Source: Microbulbifer taiwanensis (GTDB lineage Bacteria > Pseudomonadota > Gammaproteobacteria > Pseudomonadales > Cellvibrionaceae). Taken from it: a stretch of DNA of 64,000 nucleotides. Shown piece after piece: positions 1 to 9,255 of the stretch (the first letter of the stretch is position 1; the number at the start of each line of letters is the position of its first letter). The position numbers and the translations under genes are program-made. The stretch lies in NCBI RefSeq assembly GCF_014904815.1, contig NZ_JACZFR010000047.1:41138-105137 (forward strand). The letters are read 5' to 3'. Under the pieces are notes generated by a model, which saw only the letters and a program-made list of their open reading frames with translations, did no database searches and was not told where the DNA came from.

Positions 1-63
1 GTGGCCCCCGGCCACCATATCCTGTAACCCTCCCCACCTTAAAAACAGCCAGGGGAACGATCA

Positions 64-1480
64 TTGAAGGAGCGGGTTGTGATTTACAAAATCAAAGGCC
101 TGCACGATAGGGGCCAGAGACTCTCAATCCGGGCCATTGCCCGGGAGGTGACCCCTCCTATAATACCGGCCGCAATTACCTCGCCATGGACGAGGCCGCC
201 ATCGATGTGGCTCAAGCCAATCCGCCTCGCACCAAGCGGCTGGACGAGCACTGCGACTACTGATTCATCAGCTCAAGGCTTACCCAAATTCAGTGCAGCC
301 AAGCTGGCTCGCCATTTGCGCGACAAGGTCGGTGCCTTCCCCGCCTCCGAGGGTAGCAACTGCCGCTATGTCCACGCCCTGAAGCAGAAAGTCGCCGCCG
401 GTCAGTGACGCTACTACGAGCCGGTGTTCGACGCCGTCCCCGGCGTACAGTGCCAGCTAGACCCCGGTGAGCTTCACGGAGTCTGGGAGGGGCGACCAGG
501 AGCGTACGCTGCACTTCGTGTTGTTTGTACTTTCCGGCTCGCGCCTGATGTATGTCGGCCTGTCGTTCCAGCCGCTGGACACCGAGACCTTCATCCAGCT
601 GCACGAAGAAGCCTTCCGCTACTTGCGTGGCATTATCAAGGAGTCCATCTACGACCAGACCAAACTGCTGGTGATCGATGAACAGTACCGGGAGCTGAAC
701 CTGAATCAGCGCTTCCACCGATGCGCCACCAGTGCCGGTTACTGTATCCACGCTTGCGTTGGCTACGGCCCCGTGAGCAAGGGCAAGGTGGAAGCCGGGA
801 TCAAAAACGTAAAACAGGATGCCCTCTACGGTGGGAGTTTCGCCGATAAGGTCGTCGTGTGCGCGACCTGTACGACTGGCTTGCGGCCGCCGCCAATGCT
901 CGCGTACACGGCACCACTGAACGCACCCCCCTGGCAACAACACTTCGACACCGACGAGCGGGCGCAACTGCGCCCGCGCCTGATGCCGGACAGCCTGCTG
1001 CGCAAGCCGCCGGCCACCGACACACGACGGGCTGCCAAAACTGGGCTGATCACTTGGAAAGCCAACAAATACTCCATCCCAATGCCATGACGATAAGCGC
1101 AGGTGGGCGTCTAGGGGCGGGTCGAAGTGCTGCACCTCCACGATCTGGAAACCGGTGACGAGATCGCCCGCTATCGTCTCTGCCATGAAAAACGTCGTAT
1201 CATCAAAAGCAACCACCACTACCGCGGTCCAGCACAGCGTATCACCGACCTCGAAAAGGCCTTCGGTGACCTGATCCTTGGGGAGCTGGCCACGGCGCTC
1301 TGTCGCCTGCTCAAGGAATCCTCACCGCGGATCTACAAAGACCTGTTGAAAGCCCACGGCCTCACCGATCCGGATCGCCTAGCAGATCTGCTGCAACACT
1401 CCCGGCTCAACGGCAGACCTGAGTGCGTGCGCCCAACATGGCCGCCCCAGCGGACAGGAGGTGCCCTTGCGTCTGCTTGA
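64..1480 (+). pseudogene. istA: istA transposase, frameshifted pseudogene
   Basis: The N-terminus (about 64-150) has the IstA helix-turn-helix start with RLSIRAIAREV; a shifted frame then gives NYLAMDEAAIDVAQANPP, and the first frame resumes with KFSAAKLARHLRDK. The rve integrase core lies at about 467-890, with YRELNLNQRFHRC and GPVSKGKVEAGIKNVKQDALYG. A further frame carries LYDWLAAAANARVHGTTERTP, and 1127-1300 carries the C-terminal LHLHDLETGDEIARYRL. At least four frame changes and internal stops (for example TGA at 406-408) break it. The family inserts DNA through a DDE catalytic domain; this copy is dead. Confidence 0.8.
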
Positions 1481-2192
1481 ATGCACCACCGCACAGTACC
1501 GATCCCTACGTCTGACCGCCCCCAACGGCCTGCCGAACCTACTCGCGGAAGCGGAACAACAGGAGCTACACTACCTGGACTTCGCCCAGCGCCTGATGAA
1601 TTACGAGATCGCCGTGCGCTCCGTACGCGCATCGAGCGCCACCTCAAGCAGGCCCAGTTCCCGGCGGAGAGGCCGCTAGAGAGCTTCGACTACCGGCACA
1701 GATCACCATCAACAAACGCCAGGTGGACGCCCTGGTGGACTTCAGCTCTATCGACCAGCGCCATAACCTCGTGTTCATCGGTCCAACCGGCGCAAGGCCC
1801 CTCTGGCCATTGGCATTGGCCAGAAAGCGAGCCAGGCAGGCTTCAAGTTCCTGTTCCGCACCGTCCTGGCACTGATCCATGAACTGGAGCTGGCGGAAAT
1901 GAAAGGGGAGCTGAAAAAGCGCCTGACCCAGCTGGTGAAGTACGACGTACTCGTTAGCGATGAACTAGGCTACTTACCCATGACCCGCCAGGCCTGCAAC
2001 AAGCTGTTCCAGCTAATCAACAGCCTGTATGAGTACAGCTCAATCATCCGGAACACCAACAAGGACTTCACCGCCTGGAGTAAATTCTTCCACGATGACA
2101 ACGTGGCTGCGCCATTATCGACCTGGTCATCCACCGCTCACACACCTTTATGCTGGGAGGAGAGATCTATCGACTAAAGCAAAAAAAACCAG
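1461..2192 (+). pseudogene. istB: istB helper ATPase, frameshifted pseudogene
   Basis: Segments match IstB, the AAA+ helper of IS21 transposition. N-terminal LLAEAEQQELHYLDFAQRL is at about 1530-1600. A shifted frame carries IERHLKQAQFP, then another ITINKRQVDALVDFSSIDQ and LVFIGPTG, where the Walker A loop is cut by a frameshift. The stretch 1899-2100 reads GELKKRLTQLVKYDVLVSDELGYLPMTRQ, including a Walker B-like DELGY. The last residues (YRLKQK) are again out of frame. Broken in the P-loop, so non-functional. Confidence 0.78.
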
Positions 2193-2257
2193 TTAGACCG
2201 CACCGGGAGGGTCAATTTTATTGGCCGATGGTGGGGCAAAATAGATGGCCATTGACA

Positions 2258-2528
2258 ACAGGTAATGAACTCCCGCAGTCCGATCAAAACCGTGAACATA
2301 AGGAGGTGTGCACGATGTTTGATGTTTGAACAGCCGTCTTGCGAGTATTCGATGATGTAGATAAAGCTAGGGGTTGGGTCCGAACTGTCGTACCTGCTTT
2401 AGGGGGCGCACCAAGCACCCTGCTCCTCTCCGAACATGGGCGCTAAGAAATACTAGATGTACTAAATCGAGTCGAGCGAGCTGACTTTGCCTAAAAGGTA
2501 GTAGATCCGAAAGGGGCCCACTGAAAAT
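2258..2528. other. Non-coding stretch, nothing recognised
   Basis: Between the right end of the IS21 remnant and the truncated phosphatase no credible coding frame was found. It holds a strong Shine-Dalgarno-like AAGGAGGTG at 2300-2308 in front of a four-codon frame (2315-2329), probably the stub of a gene lost beside the insertion sequence or chance. No tRNA, terminator or clear repeat was seen. Confidence 0.4.
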
Positions 2529-2819
2529 CTATTGTGGCACTGGAAAGTCAATACACCAGATACTAAGTTTTTCACCGGCGTCTCCGCGGTAAGTATCCAG
2601 GAAGTGGCAATCTCCCATAACGGCAGGCATTGGCACGTAGGAATGCCCCATATACACAGAGTCAATGCCCTCGATCTTGAATGGACGAATAGCAGAGGGG
2701 TGAATTGCTGCTACGATTTCAGGTTCAGCCAATGAGGCTCCGATTGACCACGCATTATCTAAGAGATGCCAAAATCTTGATCTGACGCATCCACTCTCAT
2801 ATCTCGGCTTATTGCGCAT
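2529..2819 (-). pseudogene. C-terminal remnant of a serine/threonine phosphatase-like gene
   Basis: The frame ends with IDSVYMGHSYVPMPAVMGDC then HFLDTYRGDAGEKLS, which aligns closely with the C-terminus of the intact metallophosphatase at 41408-42229 (MDAVYMGHTYVPAAIHVGSC, HFLDTYREEPGETLS). The N-terminal metal-binding motifs (GDLHGH, GDLVDRG, GNHE) are absent, so only about the last 70 residues are homologous. It follows the spermidine-synthase-like gene with a TGATG stop/start overlap, which could allow translation, but catalysis is impossible without the missing half. Probably rearrangement debris next to the IS21 remnant. Confidence 0.65.
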
Positions 2820-3502
2820 CACGCGGCCGATTTCTTTGCCAGAAATATTGTATGTCGCGCACCCTTGCCCGGGCGCTCGCGCACTGTCTTGACCTCAACT
2901 TCAAAGCCGGTCTTCTTCAGTCTGTGCACGTACATGCTGTCGGGCCCAGCCGACCACACCGCCAGCATGCCACCCGGCGTCAGGCTGTTGTAGATACAGC
3001 TGGTGCCGTCGAGGGAGTAGAGCCAGTTGTTGTCGCTGTGAGTCAGCCCCTCGGGGCCGTTGTCGACATCCAGCAGCACGGCATCATAGTCACTGTCGTG
3101 CTGTTCCAGTAGCTCACGCACATCACCGATATGCACGGCGCAGCGGCTGTCGTCCAGGGGCCGACCGGCGCAGGCCCCCAGAGGCCCGCGGTTCCACTCC
3201 ACCACCTCGGAGATCAGGTCGGCGACGATGACCTTTGCATCAGGCGGCAGTACTTCGAGGGCCGCGGCCAGCGTGTAACCCATGCCCATGCCGCCCACGA
3301 CCACCCTGGCCTTTTTGTGCTGCTTCAGGTGGGCGCAGCCCAGCAGCGAAAGCTCCCGCTCACTGTTAAAGCGGCGACTGTTCATCAATTCGCCACGGGG
3401 GCCGGAGAGGGAGATGGAGAACTCCTGGTCGCGCTGGCGCAGTTTGAGCAGGCCGCCGTTATTGGGAATCTGGGCGGTACCGAGTTCGATCCAGGGTTTC
3501 AT
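2819..3502 (-). CDS. Spermidine synthase-like (SAM-dependent methyltransferase fold) protein
   Basis: About 227 residues if translation starts at the ATG at 3502 (MKPWIELGTAQIP); an in-frame upstream start exists, but the 29 extra residues do not look conserved. The motif-I loop is VVVGGMGMGYTLAAAL, followed by DAKVIVADL, and YDAVLLDVDNGPEGL matches the acidic segment of polyamine aminopropyltransferase-like proteins. PGGMLAVWSAGPD is the usual post-catalytic strand. It is shorter than true SpeE (about 280 residues) and lacks the N-terminal tetramerisation part, so the substrate is unknown. It is divergent from the hydrolase at 3639, with about 135 bp between them for promoters. Confidence 0.75.
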   Translation of the reverse strand: MKPWIELGTAQIPNNGGLLKLRQRDQEFSISLSGPRGELMNSRRFNSERELSLLGCAHLKQHKKARVVVGGMGMGYTLAAALEVLPPDAKVIVADLISEVVEWNRGPLGACAGRPLDDSRCAVHIGDVRELLEQHDSDYDAVLLDVDNGPEGLTHSDNNWLYSLDGTSCIYNSLTPGGMLAVWSAGPDSMYVHRLKKTGFEVEVKTVRERPGKGARHTIFLAKKSAA

Positions 3503-3638
3503 GACGCTTACTCGCAGTGGCGCTGGGGAAAGGGCGAGCAATGTAACATAAAGCCTCGCTGATGGAGCGGGCTCTAGGTCTACTATCATTCACTTCTAGC
3601 CACACCATTGACCTGCCCTGCTTAGAGGTGCCAGAGTA

Positions 3639-4436
3639 ATGCCGAAAACCCCCATCAATGGCGTTGATCTCTACTACGAGTGCCACGGCAAGGGCCAACC
3701 GCTGATGCTGGTCGCCGGTCTCGCCAGCGACTCCCAGAGCTGGTTGCCGATGCTGGAAGCGCTCTCGCGACACCACCTGGTTATCGTTCCGGACAATCGC
3801 GGTGCCGGCAGAACGGTGCCGCAGGATTGCGAGAACAGCATCCGGCATATGGCCGACGATTGCATGGCGCTGCTCGACCACCTGCAGCTGCCCTCCGCAA
3901 CCCTGCTCGGGCATTCAATGGGCGGCTTCGTGGCACAGGATTGTGCCATCCGCTATCCCGCGCGCGTGCCCCGGTTGATTCTGGCCGCCACCGCGCCCTG
4001 TAATTCCGAGCGGAACAATATGCTGTTTCGCGACTGGGCCCGCTACCTGAAGTCGGGTATGGACCCCGAACAGTGGTTCCGGAATCTCTATTACTGGATA
4101 TTGTCCGGGCACTTTTTTGAAGACCGGGAAACATTGAAGGGGGCATTGCGGTTTGCATTGGACTACCCCTGCCCGCAGAGCGAAACGGCCTTCGAGAAGC
4201 AGGTCGAGGCCATCGCCGCATTCGACTGCCGGGACAGGCTGGAGGATATTCAGGCAGTGACGTTGATCATCTGTGGCAAGGAAGACCTGCTTTTCCCACC
4301 GGAAGTCAGCATCCGTGATTTCCAGGCGATCGGAAATAGTAGTATCAGCGTTATCGAGGATGTGGCGCACTCCATACCTATGGAGAGCCCCGGGGCGCTT
4401 GCGGATTGTATCCTGCAGTTCCTGGACGATGACTGA
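3639..4436 (+). CDS. Alpha/beta-fold hydrolase
   Basis: 265 residues with a complete canonical hydrolase triad: nucleophile Ser93 in GHSMGG, acid Asp216 in GKEDLLFPP and His244 in DVAHSIPME. The oxyanion-side strand VAGLASDSQSW and the PDNRGAGRT loop are typical of the 3-oxoadipate enol-lactonase/lipolytic group (Abhydrolase_1). There is no signal peptide, so it is cytoplasmic. GAGGTG precedes the ATG by about ten bases. Neighbours give no pathway, and the substrate cannot be read from sequence. It converges on the antiporter gene. Confidence 0.85.
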   Translation: MPKTPINGVDLYYECHGKGQPLMLVAGLASDSQSWLPMLEALSRHHLVIVPDNRGAGRTVPQDCENSIRHMADDCMALLDHLQLPSATLLGHSMGGFVAQDCAIRYPARVPRLILAATAPCNSERNNMLFRDWARYLKSGMDPEQWFRNLYYWILSGHFFEDRETLKGALRFALDYPCPQSETAFEKQVEAIAAFDCRDRLEDIQAVTLIICGKEDLLFPPEVSIRDFQAIGNSSISVIEDVAHSIPMESPGALADCILQFLDDD

Positions 4437-4592
4437 CTGCAACGCACGGCACTGCGCTCGGTGCCACTCCAACCCCCTGGAAATACGATGGTCCCGGTTT
4501 GCGATAACTGCGGAGGTCAGTACCCGTAGGCGCTTTTCCCGAGCACCTCCGGGTGCGCTACCAAGTAAGGTGGGCGACGGGCTACTTCTACA

Positions 4593-6449
4593 CTACCCCA
4601 GCGAAACCTCCCCGTCCGGCAGTGGCGCGCCGTCCGCGGCCTTCTCCGCCCCCTCCTCCGGCGCTATCAGGCTGACGACCTGCCAGCCGGCCTCGAGCGC
4701 AAATTCGTGCGTGACAGTACAGATATGGATCTTGCCCTGCGGGCCGAGCGCATAGAGTGGCGTGGCGCGGTTGCCGTAGGTTTCCCGGTAGTCCTCGATG
4801 GTGAAGGTCTCTGTCAGGCCCGTGGTCCTGATGGTTGCCCCCTTCGCTACCAGGCTGGCGAGGCGACTGTAGGTGGCGCTCTCGGAAAACAGTGCCAACT
4901 TCCTTGCGTATTCCTCCGATACCCGGTGGCTGGCCCGCCCCTCTTGTGCGCCCTGGCTCAGCCCGAACACCGAGCCACCGCCGAGTAGGTGCTCGAAGTG
5001 GTAGGTCACCAGCGGGTTCAGCTGCTTGTAGGGTGACAGCACCAGCACCTTGCCCACCGCGGAAAGATCCAGGGTCAGGCTGGCGTGCTCCGAGATAGGA
5101 TTGCCGTAGTAGGTGGGAATGCCTTCCATGCGCGCCTCGCGTATGGCGTCCCAGTTGGTATCCGCAATGATAACGGGAACCTCCTTATCCACCAGGTCTT
5201 TTGCCAGCAGGCGCGCGAACCTGCTGCCGCCGAATATAAGGTAACCGTTGGGATAGGGAGCGCGGACGCCCAGCAGTTTGGCAATGGTCTTGGAGGTGAG
5301 GCTCTGCAGGACCACGGTGGCAATAATTACCAGAAACACCATCGGCACCAGCAGCTCGGAATTTACCAGCCCAAACGACTCCAGTTTCAGGGCAAACAGG
5401 GCGGACACCGCGGCGGCGACTATGCCCCGCGGCGCAATCCAGCTCAACATGGCCAGCTCGCGCCAGTTCAAGCCCGACCCGGGTGATGACAGGAACACGG
5501 ACAGCGGCCTGGCGATAAACATGATCGCCGCCAGCACCACCAGCGCGCCCCAGCCCAACTGCGCCAGCGTGAACAGCTCCACCCGCGCCGCCAGCAGTAT
5601 AAACAGTGCCGAAATCAGCAGTACGCTGAGGGTTTCCTTGAACTCGAGAATATCGTCGACATCCAGGCCCTTCATGTTCGCCATCCAGATACCCATCACG
5701 GTCACCGTGAGCAGGCCGGATTCGTGGGACATCAGGTCGGAGGCGGCGTAGGCACCGAGCATCAGGGTGAGCACCGCGGTGTTGCGCAGGTAGTGCGGTA
5801 CCCAGTTGTTCCTGAGCAGCGTGCCGAGGAAATACCCCATCAGGGAGCCGAGCCCAAAGCCGATGGCCACGACCTTCAGCAGAATCACCAGCGTATGCTC
5901 GAAGGCACTCTGCGCGGCGACAACATACTCGTACACGAGGACCGCCAGCAGCGCGCCGATGGGATCGATAACAATGCCCTCCCAGCGGAGGATATTGGAG
6001 ATACGGGTGTTGGGGCGCACCGAGCGCAGCATGGGCACTATGACCGTCGGCCCGGTGACCGTGACAATGGCCCCGAACAGCGCCGCCAGCTGCATGGGCA
6101 TGCCGAGCACATAGTAGGCGGCGGGCGTGGCGACCAGCCAGGTCACCAGCGCGCCCAGCGTACACAGGTTGCGCACCATGGTGCCGTGCCCGGCGAGATC
6201 GGAGAGCTTGAGTGTCAGCGCTCCTTCAAACAGGATAATCGCCACCGCCAGTGAAACGAGCGGGAACAGCAGGTCGCCGAACAGGGCATCGGGGTCGAGT
6301 ACGCCGCTTATGGGCCCGAGGGCGAGTCCGGCCAGGAGTAACGGCAGTATCGCCGGCAACTTGAGTCTGTACGCGAGATACTGACATGCAATCGAGACGA
6401 TGCCCACCATCACCAACAGGGCCATTGGGTTAGAGAGAATCTGTTCCAT
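4593..6449 (-). CDS. Cation:proton antiporter (CPA family) with C-terminal nucleotide-binding domain
   Basis: 618 residues. Roughly the first 390 form about 12 hydrophobic helices of the Na+/H+ exchanger domain, with the conserved PTVIVPMLRSVRP and GIVIDPIGALLAVLVYE (ion-binding acid) segments. Residues from about 400 form a TrkA-N/RCK-like Rossmann domain beginning GYLIFGGSRFARLLAKDL, followed by VPVIIADTNWDAIREARMEG, and then a short C-terminal region. Such fusions exchange Na+ or K+ for H+ across the inner membrane, gated by nucleotide or pH. The transported ion cannot be told. The ATG at 6449 has no strong Shine-Dalgarno sequence. It is divergent from the glutamine-synthetase gene. Confidence 0.88.
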   Translation of the reverse strand: MEQILSNPMALLVMVGIVSIACQYLAYRLKLPAILPLLLAGLALGPISGVLDPDALFGDLLFPLVSLAVAIILFEGALTLKLSDLAGHGTMVRNLCTLGALVTWLVATPAAYYVLGMPMQLAALFGAIVTVTGPTVIVPMLRSVRPNTRISNILRWEGIVIDPIGALLAVLVYEYVVAAQSAFEHTLVILLKVVAIGFGLGSLMGYFLGTLLRNNWVPHYLRNTAVLTLMLGAYAASDLMSHESGLLTVTVMGIWMANMKGLDVDDILEFKETLSVLLISALFILLAARVELFTLAQLGWGALVVLAAIMFIARPLSVFLSSPGSGLNWRELAMLSWIAPRGIVAAAVSALFALKLESFGLVNSELLVPMVFLVIIATVVLQSLTSKTIAKLLGVRAPYPNGYLIFGGSRFARLLAKDLVDKEVPVIIADTNWDAIREARMEGIPTYYGNPISEHASLTLDLSAVGKVLVLSPYKQLNPLVTYHFEHLLGGGSVFGLSQGAQEGRASHRVSEEYARKLALFSESATYSRLASLVAKGATIRTTGLTETFTIEDYRETYGNRATPLYALGPQGKIHICTVTHEFALEAGWQVVSLIAPEEGAEKAADGAPLPDGEVSLG

Positions 6450-6721
6450 AGTGATGAGCAGCCGATTGCAGTTTGTATGGGGGCGCGCGTATAAGTTAGT
6501 GAATCGCCACTGAAATTCAGCGCCTCGGGCATGGTAGCACGCGATACTTTACGAGTGCCCTCTCCCGCTTGCCACTGCACTCAAGCGCGCCTGCCCGGCA
6601 AAGCGGCGCAGACAGCTGGAAGTTGTCGTGGGCACCGGCGCCATTGCCCTGTAAGATTGCCTTTGCCAGTGGCCTCTCTGTGGGGCCGGGGCCTTCATCA
6701 AATCCCTTTGTCGGAGTCACC

Positions 6722-8110
6722 ATGAGTCAGTCTGATCGTCGTTCCTGGCTGGACAATTTACCCGCGGCCTTCCAGGCCTACCGCAATGGCCGCAGACTGG
6801 ATGAAGTGGAATGCATAGTTCCCGACCTAAACGGTATGTCCCGCGGCAAGGCAATGCCAGTGAAAAACTTCTCACCGGACAAACCCATCTTCCTGCCGAT
6901 TTCCATTTTCTACCAGACCATCACCGGCCAGGATGTGGAGATGGACATAGTCAACCAGTGGGCCGAGAGCGACATGGTACTGGTGCCGGATATGTCGACG
7001 GCGATGGCGGCCCCCTGGGCCAAGCAGCCGACGCTGCAGATCATCCACGACCTGCAGGATTTCGACGGCAGGCCTGTTTCCTGTGCGCCGAGGAATATCC
7101 TCAAACACGTTATCGGCCTGTACGAACAGCGGGGCTGGAAACCGGTAGTCGCGCCCGAGCTGGAGTTCTACCTGACCCAGCCGAACACCGACCCCAACGA
7201 GCCGATACAGCCACCGGTCGGTCGCAGCGGACGTTCCGGTACGGCGCTGCAATCCTACTCCATGTCTGCCGTCGATGAATACGGACCGGTAATCGACACC
7301 ATTTACGACTATGCCGAGGCCGCCGGCCTGCATATCGAATCGGTGATCCAGGAGGATGGCGCCGGGCAGGTGGAGTTCAACCTCACCCACGGCGACCCGC
7401 TGTTACTGGCCGACCAGGTCTTCTATTTCAAGCGCATCATCAAGGAGGCCGCACTCAACAACGGCATCTTCGCCACCTTTATGGCCAAGCCCATGCGCGA
7501 CCAGCCCGGCAGCGCCATGCATGTGCACCAGAGCGTGGTGGATATTGCCAGCGGGCGGAATATTTTCTCCGATGAGCGCGGCAATGCGACCGACCTTTTC
7601 CGCCATTTTATCGGCGGCACCCAGAAACACCTGATCGAGGTGATGCCGTTTATTGCACCGAACGTCAATTCCTATCGGCGCTTTGAATCGGCGGCCAACT
7701 CCAGTGCGCCGACCAACCTCGCCTGGGGCCATGACAACCGCGCCACGGGATTGCGGGTGCCGCACTCGGGCGCCCAGGATCGCCGCCTTGAGAACCGCGT
7801 GATCGGCGTGGACACCAACCCCTACCTGTCGATTGCGGCGAGCCTGGTTTGCGGATACCTGGGGATGGTGAACAAAATTGAACCGGGCGCGCCGGCAGAG
7901 GGTGAGCTGGATGACGAACAGCAGGCGCAATCCTACATTCCCACCACCTTCGACGAGGCACTGCGTATTTTTGAGGATGCGGATGAGATTCACCAGGCGC
8001 TCGGCGGGGACTTCTGCCAGCTGTATGCGGAAGTCAAAAAGGAAGAGCTGCGCCAGTTCCACCGGGAGATATCACCGTGGGAACGGGAATACCTGTTGCT
8101 GAATGTGTGA
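6722..8110 (+). CDS. Glutamine synthetase family protein, PuuA (gamma-glutamylpolyamine synthetase)-like
   Basis: About 462 residues from the ATG at 6722 (MSQSDRRSWLDNL), preceded by GGAG at 6713-6716; the frame is open further upstream, but those residues are not family-like. VECIVPDLNGMSRGKAMP is the N-terminal beta-grasp signature of the PuuA branch. The catalytic barrel shows PELEFYL, QEDGAGQVEFN, GSAMHVHQS and SSAPTNLAWGHDNRATGLRVP. The branch ligates glutamate to amines such as putrescine or spermidine using ATP, for polyamine breakdown. No other puu genes are adjacent, so the substrate is inferred from family only. It is not a canonical GlnA: the adenylylation-site region is absent. 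Confidence 0.85.
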   Translation: MSQSDRRSWLDNLPAAFQAYRNGRRLDEVECIVPDLNGMSRGKAMPVKNFSPDKPIFLPISIFYQTITGQDVEMDIVNQWAESDMVLVPDMSTAMAAPWAKQPTLQIIHDLQDFDGRPVSCAPRNILKHVIGLYEQRGWKPVVAPELEFYLTQPNTDPNEPIQPPVGRSGRSGTALQSYSMSAVDEYGPVIDTIYDYAEAAGLHIESVIQEDGAGQVEFNLTHGDPLLLADQVFYFKRIIKEAALNNGIFATFMAKPMRDQPGSAMHVHQSVVDIASGRNIFSDERGNATDLFRHFIGGTQKHLIEVMPFIAPNVNSYRRFESAANSSAPTNLAWGHDNRATGLRVPHSGAQDRRLENRVIGVDTNPYLSIAASLVCGYLGMVNKIEPGAPAEGELDDEQQAQSYIPTTFDEALRIFEDADEIHQALGGDFCQLYAEVKKEELRQFHREISPWEREYLLLNV

Positions 8111-8560
8111 GGGATTTCTTGGATACTACATTGTACCCGCAGGCCATGCCCAAGCAATACACTCGATCAATAGCATAGGCGCTTTCAGAGCGATTCTTAA
8201 ACCAGACATATTTGATGCCGACTCCAAATTCATGTATGAATGGTATTACTAACGGAAGCGCCCTCAGTGATAAGGGCTCCCAAGGCGCTGTAGCCGCCAG
8301 CCATGAGAAAGGCGAACTACAGGTTTTTCAGATAGAGCGATGAGTAGTTACTGAACCGTTAAGAAGTCCAACAGGATACGCAAGCCGACAGCATAGGCAT
8401 ACTCAACCATTGGCCCTGCGGTCCCGGAATTTTGTATCAGCTGGCACAGAAATCTAAGAGTGACCAATTCCAACATAGAACAAATAAAATTTCTGGTAGC
8501 CAGCAACTGCTTGATGAACAATCCCATCTGAAGTCAATTAACAGATACTCTATAAATCAT
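8111..8560. other. 450-bp intergenic stretch, no gene recognised
   Basis: Both strands were read. The reverse strand shows a short frame ending in residues such as FGVGIKYVWFKNRSESAYAI, which resembles no family I recognise and is interrupted. An imperfect hairpin (AGCGCC with GGCGCT) is near 8258-8290. The GC content falls here and in the following gene. No confident promoter or terminator was identified. Confidence 0.35.
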
Positions 8561-9064
8561 ATGGAACAGGTTAACAGGATATTATTTCGCATGCTTCTTG
8601 CCTCATTTATGCTCGTAGCTGTTGGGGCAAAATCAGATATCTATTCATGGGTAGACGAGGACGGAAAAAAGCATTTTGGTGATAAGGTTCCGAAGAAGTA
8701 CCAGAATCAAGCCAACCCTGTTGCACTGAGTGTTCACAAGCCGAGCAGTGAGGAAATAAAGGCTGCGGAAGACCGATACAGGGAATCCAGAAAGGTAACG
8801 AGAAGAATCGAGCGTGGCCGGAAAGCGGCCGATCTTCAGCGGCAGCTACCGGTACTGCCAAGCAGAAAGGCGAAAACAGAGACAGCCCCAAAAACACAAT
8901 TCCAGGACGAGCACGAGCAAAAATTGGCAGAGTACAATGAAAGCGTCAAGTGCTTTGAACTCTGCCGAGTTGAAATTCCAAAATTCCCATCCGGAACTAC
9001 CTTCGATATGTCCTATTGTGGACACTGCAAGGATTTACCCAAGCCGAAGAGGGATCCTGACTAA
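8561..9064 (+). CDS. DUF4124-domain exported protein
   Basis: 167 residues from the ATG at 8561, or 157 from the ATG at 8591, which has a better-placed AGGA. The N-terminus is a signal peptide (ILFRMLLASFMLVAVGAKS). DIYSWVDEDGKKHFGDKVP is the DUF4124 motif, a short beta-rich domain common at the mature N-terminus of gammaproteobacterial periplasmic proteins. A charged, probably helical middle (about 60-110) follows, then a Cys-rich tail with CFELC and YCGHC that could bind metal or form disulfides. Codon use is more AT-rich than its neighbours. Function unknown. Confidence 0.75.
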   Translation: MEQVNRILFRMLLASFMLVAVGAKSDIYSWVDEDGKKHFGDKVPKKYQNQANPVALSVHKPSSEEIKAAEDRYRESRKVTRRIERGRKAADLQRQLPVLPSRKAKTETAPKTQFQDEHEQKLAEYNESVKCFELCRVEIPKFPSGTTFDMSYCGHCKDLPKPKRDPD

Positions 9065-9255
9065 CATACACTCACGCGCAGAGTATGAAGATCAATGGAA
9101 TGAAGGGGGCGACAAGACGTAGAGGAATAAAGTGTGTAGCCCCCTGCCACTACTTTCTGGATGCCTTGCATGATGGTTGCCTGGAAGCAGAAGCGGTACA
9201 GAATCGTCTCTTTAACCAGGTTTTAGTCACTGCCCCGATCACATGCCTTAAGAGA

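Larger units (their letters stand above)
1..2257 (+). mobile_element. Decayed IS21-family insertion sequence (istA/istB remnants)
   Basis: Pieces of an IstA-type transposase followed by pieces of an IstB-type ATPase occur in the order expected of IS21, spread over all three plus-strand frames by frameshifts and stops. Imperfect inverted ends are visible: CCACCAT and ACCCTCCC near 12-34 match, in reverse complement, GGGAGGGT and ATGGTGG near 2205-2234. The right end resembles IS21-type ends up to about TGACA at 2253-2257; the extreme left terminus probably lies before the window. No intact transposase remains, so it cannot move by itself. GC and codon use are host-like, suggesting an old resident. 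Confidence 0.8.

Noticed and set aside
2300..2329. Strong AAGGAGGTG followed by a four-codon frame
   Set aside because: Too short to be a gene and no conserved context; probably chance or the stub of a lost gene.
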